From assembly GCA_002344795.1 (NCBI GenBank), contig DDUM01000077.1, forward strand, positions 45,030 through 109,029: 64,000 nt of DNA. The letters run 5' to 3'. Shown one piece after another: positions 17,481 through 25,817 of this stretch. The stretch's first letter is position 1, and each line of letters begins with the position of its first letter. The stretch is from Flammeovirgaceae bacterium UBA2338 (lineage in GTDB: Bacteria > Bacteroidota > Bacteroidia > Cytophagales > Cyclobacteriaceae). The translations under genes and the position numbers were made by a program. Below the pieces are notes generated by a model that ran no database searches, was not told the DNA's origin, and saw only the letters and a list, made by a program, of their open reading frames with translations.

Positions 17481-19247
17481 TTGGCAATCAAGCGTTATTC
17501 AGCAATTATCCTTGTTCTATTAACCTTATTGGTGAGCACCTCTACCATTTCATATGCGCAAAAGGATAAAAGAAAAAAAGGAAGCAGCGCCCCTACTGAG
17601 GCGCAACTGAGAGAAGCTGAGTTTTATTTTATTGAAGCTGAAAAGCATTTTATTCTTGAAGATTACGCCAAAGCACTGCTCTATTTTCAGAGGGTAAGCG
17701 AACTCAATCCCGAAAACGGAACGGTGCATTACAAGATTGCCGAGATTCTCTCCAAAAGCAATAAAGAAGAAGACCTCATAAAAGCAGCTGCCAGTATAGA
17801 TGCTGCTCTAAAAATGGAAACCAAAAACAAGTATTTCTACTTGCTTGCCTCGTCCATCTATTCCAACTTGACCAATTTTGCCAAAGCGGCTCAGCTTCTC
17901 GAAACCATGATGAAGGAAGTGAAAGGTACTGAAGAATACCTCTACCAGCTTGCCGCCATCTACCAATACGACAATAAAAACGATGAGGCTATCAGAGCAC
18001 TTGACAGAGCCGAATCTTTGATGGGCGTAAATGAAATATCTTCATTGAATAAGCAACGCATTTATTTTGAAGAGGGAAAAATAAAAGAAGCAATTCGCGA
18101 AGGAGAAAAACTGCTTGAAGCTTTCCCTGACGAAGAAAGCTACGCTATGAATTTTGCAGAAATACTTTCAAGGCAAAATCAACTTACAAAAGCCATTGAA
18201 GTGGCTGAGCGCTTCATTGCAAATCACCCTGATGCAGGAAACACAAAAATGCTTTTGGCTGGATTTTATCGGGACAATAAGGAAGAAGAAAAGGCTAAAA
18301 AATACCTTAAAGAAGTATTTAGTGATCCCAATATTGATGTAAGCAGCAAAATAATTATAGTGAGTACCTACGCAAACACCCTTGGACAGCAACAAGCTGC
18401 GGGCGCTACAGACACTGCCCTGCAGGCCTTTACATTTGGTCTTTACAATCAGCTGAAAGAATCCTATCCAAACGAGCCTAATGTTCATATTGTGGGGGGT
18501 GATCTTTACCTTGGACTTGAGAAAAATGGAGAAGCCAAGAAAGAATACCTTACTGCAATTCAAAAGGGGTCTACCAGTTTCGATGCCTGGCAAAATTTAC
18601 TCTATCTGGAATCTCAGGATAATGAATTTGATAGCATTATCGTCCATAGCGAACTGGGGTTGGAAATTTTCCCCAATCAAGCCATGCTGTATTACTTCAA
18701 TGGATTTGCACATGCCCGAGTAAACAACCATAAGGAGGCTGCTTATGCCCTGGAACAGGCAAAACGGTTATCCACTTCCAATGAAGGCATGGTCAGTGAG
18801 ATCAATGGTTTACTTGGCGACATCTATAATTCGTTGAAAGATTATAAGAAGTCAGATGAGTCGTATGATGCTGCTTTAGCCTTCAATCCCAACAATTATT
18901 TGATCTTAAATAACTATAGCTACTATCTTGCCCTTCGCAATGAGTTTTTAGAGAAAGCTGAGCGAATGGCAGCGCTGGTGGTGAAAAACAATCCAACCAA
19001 CAACTCCTACCTGGATACCTATGCCTGGGTGCTCTTCACAAGGGCAAAGTATAAGGATGCCAAAAAGGTAATGGAGAAGGTCATTGAATCAAATCCAACC
19101 AATTCGACCTTCTTTGAACATTATGGAGACATATTATTCAAGCTTGGAAATGTAGAAGAGGCTGTAAAGCAATGGGAGAAAGCCAAGTCTTTCGACAATA
19201 CAAACGAACTAATCGATAAAAAAATCGCCAATAGAAGACTGTATTGA
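17481..19247 (+). CDS. Secreted tetratricopeptide-repeat protein
   Basis: TPR protein of 588 residues. The TTG start was chosen because it gives a good signal peptide (AIKRYSAIILVLLTLLVSTSTISYAQ) just after the upstream gene's stop. A more upstream ATG would put 50 bp inside that gene and add a charged extension. From about residue 45 to the end there are around a dozen TPR-like helical pairs, for example 'AEFYFIEAEKHFILEDYAKALLYFQRV' (in part), 'EYLYQLAAIYQYDNKNDEAIRALDRAE' (in part) and 'YGDILFKLGNVEEAVKQWEKA'. No enzymatic domain is seen. Probably a periplasmic or outer-membrane-associated scaffold. Its place next to a DUF4292 lipoprotein and an EnvC-like protein suggests a role in envelope assembly, which is inferred. 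Confidence 0.88.
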   Translation: MAIKRYSAIILVLLTLLVSTSTISYAQKDKRKKGSSAPTEAQLREAEFYFIEAEKHFILEDYAKALLYFQRVSELNPENGTVHYKIAEILSKSNKEEDLIKAAASIDAALKMETKNKYFYLLASSIYSNLTNFAKAAQLLETMMKEVKGTEEYLYQLAAIYQYDNKNDEAIRALDRAESLMGVNEISSLNKQRIYFEEGKIKEAIREGEKLLEAFPDEESYAMNFAEILSRQNQLTKAIEVAERFIANHPDAGNTKMLLAGFYRDNKEEEKAKKYLKEVFSDPNIDVSSKIIIVSTYANTLGQQQAAGATDTALQAFTFGLYNQLKESYPNEPNVHIVGGDLYLGLEKNGEAKKEYLTAIQKGSTSFDAWQNLLYLESQDNEFDSIIVHSELGLEIFPNQAMLYYFNGFAHARVNNHKEAAYALEQAKRLSTSNEGMVSEINGLLGDIYNSLKDYKKSDESYDAALAFNPNNYLILNNYSYYLALRNEFLEKAERMAALVVKNNPTNNSYLDTYAWVLFTRAKYKDAKKVMEKVIESNPTNSTFFEHYGDILFKLGNVEEAVKQWEKAKSFDNTNELIDKKIANRRLY

Positions 19248-19294
19248 TTATTTTAGGCTCTATTATTAATATTTTTTAGTTATCAGACCTTCAC

Positions 19295-20047
19295 ATGCAG
19301 AAAAGGGCATTCATTCTTTTATTGGCATTACCCCTACTTTTCCAGGCGTGCAGTAAAAAAATCACTCCTTTAACCTCGGGAGATTTATCTAAAAGTCTCT
19401 CCATACAAGAAATTGATTTTGAATATTTCCATGGGAAGGCCAGGCTAAATTACAATGATGGAAAAAGAGAGAGGGAAGTAAAGGCCACCATCAGGGTAAG
19501 GAAAGACAGTGTGATCTGGATGACGTTTTCCGTAATTGGCGTACAAGGAGGAAAAGCTCTTATCAACCACGACTCAATTACTATAGTCAGCACAGTAGAT
19601 AAAGAGTATTATGTGTTTGATTATAATGAGTTATCAAAACGCTACAATTTCAAAGTTGACTACCATGTTATCCAATCCGCTTTTTTAGGGAATCTCCTTC
19701 TGCCACGCAGCGATCAGGATGAGGTGGTGCGAAAGGCTACCTACGACCTTCTCACGCAAAGAAATGGTTCGGTGTTGGTAAAAAATTATATCAACGCCTC
19801 ACTTTCGAAAATTGAAAAAGTAGAATTAACTGAAGAGGACACCAAAAATTCCATCACCCTTAACTATACCAATTTTCAAACAGTTGAAAACAGAATTTTT
19901 CCTTATACCGGGGTAATCAATCTTTTTTACAAAACACCGTCTGGTATTTTGAACAACGTCATTACTTTTGAATACAATAAAGCCGAGGTGGGCGACAGGG
20001 AGCTAAGATTCCCATTCAACATCCCACGGAAGTATGATAAGAGATAA
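19295..20047 (+). CDS. DUF4292 lipoprotein
   Basis: Lipoprotein of 250 residues: hydrophobic leader with lipobox Cys at residue 19 ('PLLFQACSKK'). The mature part is predominantly beta ('FEYFHGKARLNYNDGKREREVKATIRVRKD', in part; 'SVIWMTFSVIGVQGGKALI'), matching DUF4292, a Bacteroidota family with a LolA/LolB-like character (curved beta-sheet, lipoprotein). I infer possible lipid or lipoprotein binding at the outer membrane; this is not demonstrated in the sequence. It overlaps the following EnvC-like gene by 14 bp and follows the TPR gene by 47 bp. Confidence 0.82.
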   Translation: MQKRAFILLLALPLLFQACSKKITPLTSGDLSKSLSIQEIDFEYFHGKARLNYNDGKREREVKATIRVRKDSVIWMTFSVIGVQGGKALINHDSITIVSTVDKEYYVFDYNELSKRYNFKVDYHVIQSAFLGNLLLPRSDQDEVVRKATYDLLTQRNGSVLVKNYINASLSKIEKVELTEEDTKNSITLNYTNFQTVENRIFPYTGVINLFYKTPSGILNNVITFEYNKAEVGDRELRFPFNIPRKYDKR

Positions 20048-21236
20048 GAAGGCAGTATTTATCGTCCCCCTGATTTTTTTAATCTCTTTTGGGGCCTTCG
20101 CCCAGAAGTCCAAGACGCAGCTACAAAAAGAAAAACAAGAGAGCTTAAAAAAAATAGAAGAGACCGAACGAATTCTTACCGAAACAGGTGAACAAAAAAA
20201 GAATTCTTTAGGTGAGCTTTCTGCCCTGAATCAGCGCATACGGCAACAGGAGTCATTAATTAAATCCATTCAAAATGAAATTTCGTTATTGAATTCAGAC
20301 ATCAACCAGAAATCTGAAATCATATCAACACTGGAAGACGACCTCGTGAATCTTAAAAAAGAGTATGCGGCCATGCTTTTCTCTTCACAGAAAGCAAGTG
20401 GCAAGCTCAATAAATTGATGTTTCTCTTCTCCTCCACATCATTCGATCAGTTGCTGATGAGGCTTAAGTACATGGAGCAATACAGTGCAGCCCGTAAAGA
20501 CCAGGCGGAAGTGATTACTCGTATTCAGTCTATTTTATCAGATCAGGTAAAAGAGACCCAAAGCATTAAAGATGAAAAGAGTGCACTCTTGTCGGATCAG
20601 CTAAAGGAAAACCACCAATTAGCCAGTTTAAAACAAAAACAGAATACACTGATAAGAAGCCTTGAAAAACAGGAAAAGCAGCTCAAGGCAGAACTGGAGC
20701 AAACCAAAAAGGCAGTAGCGAAGCTGGACAAATTGATCAACGACATCATTAAAGAAGAGCTGGCAAGAGCCGCCAGAGAAGCTGAGGCCTCAAAAAGCAC
20801 AAAAAAGGCAGAAGCTGTGGTAGCCATGTCTGCAACTTTTCAAGGCAACAAAGCAAAATTCAGCTGGCCGGCATCCGGGTTTGTTTCTCAAAAATTCGGA
20901 AGGCAAAACCATCCGGTATTGAAGAGTATCATTTTACAAAATGATGGGATCAACATCCAAACCAAGCAAAACGAAAAAGTAATAGCCATATTTGAAGGTG
21001 AGGTACGGGCTGTTGCTTTTATTCCCTCTATCGGTAATTCGGTAATTATCAGCCATGGCGACTATTTCACTGTTTACTCCGGTTTAAAAGAGGTATTGGT
21101 GAACAAAGGCCAAAAGGTGAAAACAAACCAGGAAATAGGCCAGGTTTTGACAAATTCGGACGGAATTTCGGAGCTAAGATTTCAAATAAGAAAAAATACT
21201 GCTCCAGTTGACCCCGAGCAATGGCTCAAAAACTGA
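20034..21236 (+). CDS. EnvC-like coiled-coil protein with degenerate M23/LytM domain
   Basis: Periplasmic protein of 400 residues with signal peptide ending 'LISFGAFAQ'. Residues about 26-110 and 155-255 are long heptad-rich coiled coils, and residues 275-400 are an M23 (LytM) fold. The zinc peptidase residues are replaced: the HxGxD position reads N303-D-G-I-N307, the YxH position reads Y348-S-G350, and the final HxH reads E380-L-R382. The protein should therefore have no peptidase activity, and like E. coli EnvC may activate a cell-wall amidase. No amidase gene is in the window. It overlaps the DUF4292 gene by 14 bp. An annotation of 'M23 peptidase' would be misleading. Confidence 0.9.
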   Translation: MIRDKKAVFIVPLIFLISFGAFAQKSKTQLQKEKQESLKKIEETERILTETGEQKKNSLGELSALNQRIRQQESLIKSIQNEISLLNSDINQKSEIISTLEDDLVNLKKEYAAMLFSSQKASGKLNKLMFLFSSTSFDQLLMRLKYMEQYSAARKDQAEVITRIQSILSDQVKETQSIKDEKSALLSDQLKENHQLASLKQKQNTLIRSLEKQEKQLKAELEQTKKAVAKLDKLINDIIKEELARAAREAEASKSTKKAEAVVAMSATFQGNKAKFSWPASGFVSQKFGRQNHPVLKSIILQNDGINIQTKQNEKVIAIFEGEVRAVAFIPSIGNSVIISHGDYFTVYSGLKEVLVNKGQKVKTNQEIGQVLTNSDGISELRFQIRKNTAPVDPEQWLKN

Positions 21237-21350
21237 TCATTTACGCCAGTTATATATAAATCCAGAAAAACATAAAAAGAAGTGCTTCCAAAGGGTACTT
21301 TTACGTTAGATCAATAAATGACTATCTTTACAGTCCTAAAAATAATGCAT

Positions 21351-21563
21351 ATGAGTGCTATTCTTTTGTTTGGTATGCCCGGAATGGGCGAGTGGGTGAT
21401 CATCGGACTTTTTGTTTTGGTGTTTTTTGGCGCAAAAAAAATTCCTGATTTCGCAAAAGGCCTTGGAAAAGGTATTCGCGAATTTAAGGATGCGGTAAAA
21501 GACGTGAAGAAAGAAGTAGATGAGGCAGGTAATGAAGCGAAAATAGATGAAGGAAGTAAGTAG
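21351..21563 (+). CDS. tatA: Twin-arginine translocase subunit TatA/E
   Basis: Small pore-forming subunit of the Tat system, which exports folded proteins. Layout: a short periplasmic N-terminus, one transmembrane helix ('EWVIIGLFVLVFFGAKK') with the conserved FG at its end, an amphipathic helix 'IPDFAKGLGKGIREFKDAV', then a charged Lys/Glu tail. The chosen start gives 'SAILLFGMPGMGEW', like other Bacteroidota TatA; ATGs at 21318 and 21345 are alternatives. Its stop codon shares one base with the GTG of gatA. No tatB or tatC is adjacent; many Bacteroidota keep tatC elsewhere. Confidence 0.92.
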   Translation: MSAILLFGMPGMGEWVIIGLFVLVFFGAKKIPDFAKGLGKGIREFKDAVKDVKKEVDEAGNEAKIDEGSK

Positions 21564-22996
21564 TGTTGAAAACGGATTCTCGTTTCTCAGCATTTCAACA
21601 AGCGCTTCATCAAAATAAAATTTCCTGCGTAGACAGGGTTCATCATCACCTATCTGTAATTAAGGAAAAATCTCACCTCAATGTTTTTTTGAGTGTGTAT
21701 GATAATGAAGCGCTCAAAAAAGCCGCTGAAGTAGATCAAAAAATAAGAGAAGGTACAGCCGGAAGACTGGCTGGCCTTGTTGTTGGCCTCAAAGATGTAT
21801 TTTCTCATCAAGACCATCCCCTTCAGGCAAGCAGTAAAATTCTAAACGGATTTGTTGCCCAGTACAATGCCACTATTGTGGAAAGATTGCTGGACGAAGA
21901 CGCCATTATTATAGGAAGACAAAATTGTGATGAGTTTGCAATGGGCTCTTCCAATGAAAACTCGGCATTTGGTGCTACACTCAACAGTATAGATGAATCA
22001 CGAGTACCGGGGGGCTCTTCAGGAGCATCGGCTGTTGCCGTTGCCGCTGGTATGTGCCAGGTGTCTATCGGGTCAGATACAGGTGGATCTGTAAGGCAAC
22101 CGGCTTCGTTTTGTGGTGTTGTTGGTCTAAAACCCACTTATTCAAGGATATCGAGGCATGGATTGATTGCTTATGGCTCTTCATTTGATTGTGTTGGCAT
22201 TTTTTCTAAAAGCATAGAAGACATTGCACTGGTGCTGGAGGTGATTGCAGGCTCGGATGAAATGGACAGCACCGTATCCCAACGAGAAGTTCCCTCCTAC
22301 TCAAAAGAGTTATCAGATGATAACCCCAAAAAATATAAGGTTGCTTATTTAAATGAGGTCATGCAATCGAATGTATTGCAACCCGCAATTAAAAAAACAC
22401 TTCAAAATAAAATAGAACAATTGGCAGCCACGGGTCACACAGTTGATGGCATAGACTTTCCTTTGTTAGCATATGCTCTTCCCACCTACTACATCCTAGC
22501 TACAGCCGAGGCAAGCTCAAATTTATCCAGGTACGATGGTGTACGATATGGATATAGAAGCGACAATACAAAAGACATTGAGTCGTTGTACAAGAAAACA
22601 AGAGCAGAAGGATTTGGGAAAGAGGTTCAAAGAAGAATACTTCTGGGTACTTTTGTACTGAGCGCGAATTACTACGATGCCTACTACACCAAAGCGCAAA
22701 AGGTTCGCAACCTGATAAGAAAACAAACCAAAGAAATATTGGCGCAATATGATTTTATCATCATGCCCACGACCCCTACCACAGCCTTCAAACTTGGAGA
22801 AAACACGCAAGATCCTATCGCCATGTATCTAACTGATTTATTTTCCGTACATGCTAATGTAGCCGGGGTTCCCGCATTGTCAGTGCCTTGTGGTCATGAT
22901 GAAGAAGGACTCCCCATTGGCCTTCAGGTGGTCGCTAATGACTTTGATGAATCCAGACTTTTTCAATTCTCGAAAGTTTTGATGAAATTCGAATGA
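21563..22996 (+). CDS. gatA: Aspartyl/glutamyl-tRNA(Asn/Gln) amidotransferase subunit A
   Basis: Amidase-signature subunit of GatCAB, which releases ammonia from glutamine to convert Glu-tRNA(Gln) or Asp-tRNA(Asn) to the amide. The Ser-cisSer-Lys triad is K77 ('VVGLKDVF'), S152 ('PGGSSGAS') and nucleophile S176 ('SDTGGSVRQP'). 'NENSAFGATLNS' and 'GLKPTYSRISRHGL' are GatA-specific substrate-site strings. Length 477 residues is normal. It starts with GTG (a TTG follows directly) one base inside the tatA stop. gatB and gatC are not in the window, which is usual where GatA is unlinked. Confidence 0.95.
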   Translation: MLKTDSRFSAFQQALHQNKISCVDRVHHHLSVIKEKSHLNVFLSVYDNEALKKAAEVDQKIREGTAGRLAGLVVGLKDVFSHQDHPLQASSKILNGFVAQYNATIVERLLDEDAIIIGRQNCDEFAMGSSNENSAFGATLNSIDESRVPGGSSGASAVAVAAGMCQVSIGSDTGGSVRQPASFCGVVGLKPTYSRISRHGLIAYGSSFDCVGIFSKSIEDIALVLEVIAGSDEMDSTVSQREVPSYSKELSDDNPKKYKVAYLNEVMQSNVLQPAIKKTLQNKIEQLAATGHTVDGIDFPLLAYALPTYYILATAEASSNLSRYDGVRYGYRSDNTKDIESLYKKTRAEGFGKEVQRRILLGTFVLSANYYDAYYTKAQKVRNLIRKQTKEILAQYDFIIMPTTPTTAFKLGENTQDPIAMYLTDLFSVHANVAGVPALSVPCGHDEEGLPIGLQVVANDFDESRLFQFSKVLMKFE

Positions 22997-23031
22997 TAAT
23001 CTTGTTAAAAGCAGGTAATAAATAAAAAATC

Positions 23032-24471
23032 GTGAAAATATTTTTTTCATTTGCGCTGACACTCATTTTTTCTCAGCACATTTTCGCTCAGGAGTTCAGT
23101 CTCGATTCGCTCCTTTCTGCCGAATTGGATGCTGCTTTTACCATTGACTCCATCGATATTGAAATTGATTTGACAGAAATAATTGACCCCAGCTTCATAC
23201 CTGTCAGTGAGTCTCCTGAACTTATTGCCGACCGATTGAGCTGCATCCAGGGAGACATCCGACTGACGTACAACGATCGCACTCATGCCTTTATTAATTA
23301 TTTTACTATTAAAGACAGGGATTATACCCGCATGGTGCTAAGTCGAAAGGATTTATACTTTCCTCTCTTCGAAAAATACCTGGCCAAGTATGGCCTACCC
23401 GATGAGTTGAAGTACCTGGCCATTGTGGAGTCTGGCCTTAATCCACGGGCTGTGTCCAGAGCTCGTGCTGTTGGTTTGTGGCAATTTATGCCTGCAACCG
23501 GAAGACATTTTGGATTGTACAACGATTGGTATGTTGATGACAGAATGGATCCGGAAAAATCTACAGAAGCGGCATGTAAATACCTCGCTCAACTTTATGG
23601 TATGTTCAACGACTGGGAGTTAGCATTGGCCGCTTATAACTCCGGACCGGGTAATGTAAGAAAAGCCATAAGGAGATCAGGGTATAAAAAAGATTTTTGG
23701 GAAATCTATCGCTATCTCCCCAGAGAGACACGGTCGTATCTGCCGCAATTCATTGCCATCATGTATACGTTGAATTATTCTGACAAGCACTACCTATACG
23801 AAACTCCAGAACAACCACTTGTTGCTCATGACACTATATCCGTCAATCATTTTCTTCACTTTGAAACGTTTGCCAACCTTACTGGTGCAAATATGGAAGA
23901 CTTGATTAAACTCAATCCCTCTGTGCTACGAAAAGCCATACCAGAAACAGGAAGAGAATATACGCTTCGCGTTCCGCTTACTGCAAAAGAAAATCTCATG
24001 CTCAACAGAGCTTCAATTCTTGACTCTGCATCTCGTGTAGGAAAAGGCGAACTTGAAGCCCTTGCTAAAAACACACTCGGAAGTACTTATGGTAGGGAAC
24101 TGGTTGCCTATCGTGTTCGATCAGGTGACGTTTTAGGTAAAATTGCTGAACGCTATCATGTGCGCGTAGGTGATATAAAGAATTGGAATAACCTACAAAG
24201 CAATACAATAAGAATTGGGCAAAGGCTAAATATTTGGGTGCTTCCTTCTAATCGCGACTACACCACTACAGCTGTAGCAAGCGCGCAACAAGCTCCAAAA
24301 GCCAAAGAGGTTATATTTCCACCCGATACAAAAATCTATACAGTGCAGTCCGGAGATACCTTGTGGGATATTTCAAGAAAATTTGAGGGATTGACAATTG
24401 AGAAAATCAAAACCTTAAACAATCTTCAATCAACAAAATTACAGCCGGGTCAAAAACTAATTATTGACTAA
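23032..24471 (+). CDS. MltD-like lytic transglycosylase with LysM repeats
   Basis: Membrane-bound or periplasmic murein lytic transglycosylase of 479 residues. Signal peptide KIFFSFALTLIFSQHIFAQ from a GTG start. The SLT domain spans about 110-240, with catalytic E133 in 'AIVESGLNPRAVS' and 'GLWQFMPATGRHFGL', then 'ALAAYNSGPGNV'. One degenerate and two good LysM peptidoglycan-binding modules follow: about 275-320, 362-405 ('YRVRSGDVLGKIAERYH') and 435-479 ('YTVQSGDTLWDISRKFE'). It cleaves the MurNAc-GlcNAc bond to 1,6-anhydroMurNAc. The domain order matches MltD. Located between gatA and a DUF4837 lipoprotein on the same strand. Confidence 0.93.
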   Translation: MKIFFSFALTLIFSQHIFAQEFSLDSLLSAELDAAFTIDSIDIEIDLTEIIDPSFIPVSESPELIADRLSCIQGDIRLTYNDRTHAFINYFTIKDRDYTRMVLSRKDLYFPLFEKYLAKYGLPDELKYLAIVESGLNPRAVSRARAVGLWQFMPATGRHFGLYNDWYVDDRMDPEKSTEAACKYLAQLYGMFNDWELALAAYNSGPGNVRKAIRRSGYKKDFWEIYRYLPRETRSYLPQFIAIMYTLNYSDKHYLYETPEQPLVAHDTISVNHFLHFETFANLTGANMEDLIKLNPSVLRKAIPETGREYTLRVPLTAKENLMLNRASILDSASRVGKGELEALAKNTLGSTYGRELVAYRVRSGDVLGKIAERYHVRVGDIKNWNNLQSNTIRIGQRLNIWVLPSNRDYTTTAVASAQQAPKAKEVIFPPDTKIYTVQSGDTLWDISRKFEGLTIEKIKTLNNLQSTKLQPGQKLIID

Positions 24472-24609
24472 CTCATTGAAGTTGAACAGTATGGAGTACA
24501 CCATCTGTGTATAATGACTTTCTTTAAAAATTTGAAATGGTATCTTCCCGTCTGTAAAATTGTGACTTTTGAAAAGTTGCGGATTAGTACTATGTATAAA
24601 AATATGTTC

Positions 24610-25689
24610 ATGAAAAGGGTACTGTTTAGCGGGTTCATTATCATTTTGATTTGGTCGTGTAGTAATAATAAAGAAAGCCTGCCCCCGGCATCAGGTCTTA
24701 CAGGAGACATGTACCTGGCCATGGATTCTACACAATGGTATGGCCCACTTGGCAATACAATCGATTCCTTATTTCGAATTGAAATGGCAGGGTTACCGAG
24801 AACTGAATCCATATTTAGGATGAGATGGATTGATCCCCGCAAGTTGAATTTCGTCCTTGAACAAAGGCGCAATCTGATTTTTGCTGTAACTCTTGACAGC
24901 CGGTCTACGGGATCTAATATATTGAAGAGAAACTTTACTCCGGAATCGCTCCAAAAGATAAAAACAGATCCCAGTGCTTTTGTTCTTACTATGCCCGATG
25001 TTTATGCGAAAGGACAGGAGGTGATGTATTTGTTTGGCAACACAGAAAAAGAACTGCTCAATAATATTCGAACCAAAGGACAACATCTAATTGATCATTT
25101 CAACCGGAAGGAGAAAGAGCGTCTAAGTCTTTCCTTATACAAGTCAGGGCAAATTACCGGAGTAAGTGATTGGCTTCAAACAAACATGGAATGTGACATT
25201 AAAATCCCATTTGGTTACAAACTTGTTATCAACAACATGGAGTTTCTTTGGATGAGGCAAATTAACCCAGCAGATGACAAAAACATATTTATCGCATCTG
25301 TGCCTTACCATTCTCAAGATCAATTTCAAAAAGAAAACCTAATTGCCTTAAGGGATGAGTTTTGCAAAAAATATTTGTTTGAAGATCCCGAAGTGGCCAA
25401 TTCCTATTTGATTACTGAAACCACGATTCCCTTTATTCCTGTAACAACAAAAGAAGTGAGCTTAAGTGGTAACTATGCCGTTGAGTTACGAGGACTTTGG
25501 AGGGCCAATAATTTTTCTATGGGAGGCCCTTTTGTCGGTTATGCTTTGGTAGATGAACCTAAAGGTAAATTGTATTACATAGAAGGGTTTACTTACAGCC
25601 CAAGTAAAGACCAGCGTGAGATAATGCGAGAGCTGGAAACCATACTTGGGACTTTTCGAACAAGTGAATCAATTGTAAAACAACCGTAG
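24610..25689 (+). CDS. DUF4837 family lipoprotein
   Basis: Lipoprotein of 360 residues matching the Bacteroidota family DUF4837. The ATG giving MKRVLFSGFIIILIWSCSNN places the lipobox Cys at residue 17; another in-frame ATG lies 6 bases upstream. The mature N-terminus contains 'PPASGLTGDMYLAMDSTQW', and the C-terminal part 'LRGLWRANNFSMGGPFVGYA' is characteristic of the family. No enzymatic motif is recognisable. It ends the co-directional envelope block; a short hairpin lies directly after the stop. Function unknown. Confidence 0.82.
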   Translation: MKRVLFSGFIIILIWSCSNNKESLPPASGLTGDMYLAMDSTQWYGPLGNTIDSLFRIEMAGLPRTESIFRMRWIDPRKLNFVLEQRRNLIFAVTLDSRSTGSNILKRNFTPESLQKIKTDPSAFVLTMPDVYAKGQEVMYLFGNTEKELLNNIRTKGQHLIDHFNRKEKERLSLSLYKSGQITGVSDWLQTNMECDIKIPFGYKLVINNMEFLWMRQINPADDKNIFIASVPYHSQDQFQKENLIALRDEFCKKYLFEDPEVANSYLITETTIPFIPVTTKEVSLSGNYAVELRGLWRANNFSMGGPFVGYALVDEPKGKLYYIEGFTYSPSKDQREIMRELETILGTFRTSESIVKQP

Positions 25690-25708
25690 TTGACTTCTTA
25701 AAAGTCAA
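25690..25708 (+). terminator. Possible weak hairpin after the DUF4837 gene
   Basis: TTGACTT (25690-25696) pairs perfectly with AAGTCAA (25702-25708) across a 5-base loop, right after the stop codon and before the maeB leader. No U-run follows, so intrinsic termination is doubtful. Confidence 0.3.
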
Positions 25709-25817
25709 AGTACAGCACCATTCGCTTATGCCAAAAAGCAGTGGGTTAATTTTTCATAGATTTCCTGCATTTTCTAGTTAAAATCGTAAATTTCAGGTTC
25801 TTCTGAAATGAACAATT

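Noticed and set aside
20034..21236. Active M23 endopeptidase
   Set aside because: All zinc-binding positions are substituted, so only the fold and not the activity can be claimed.
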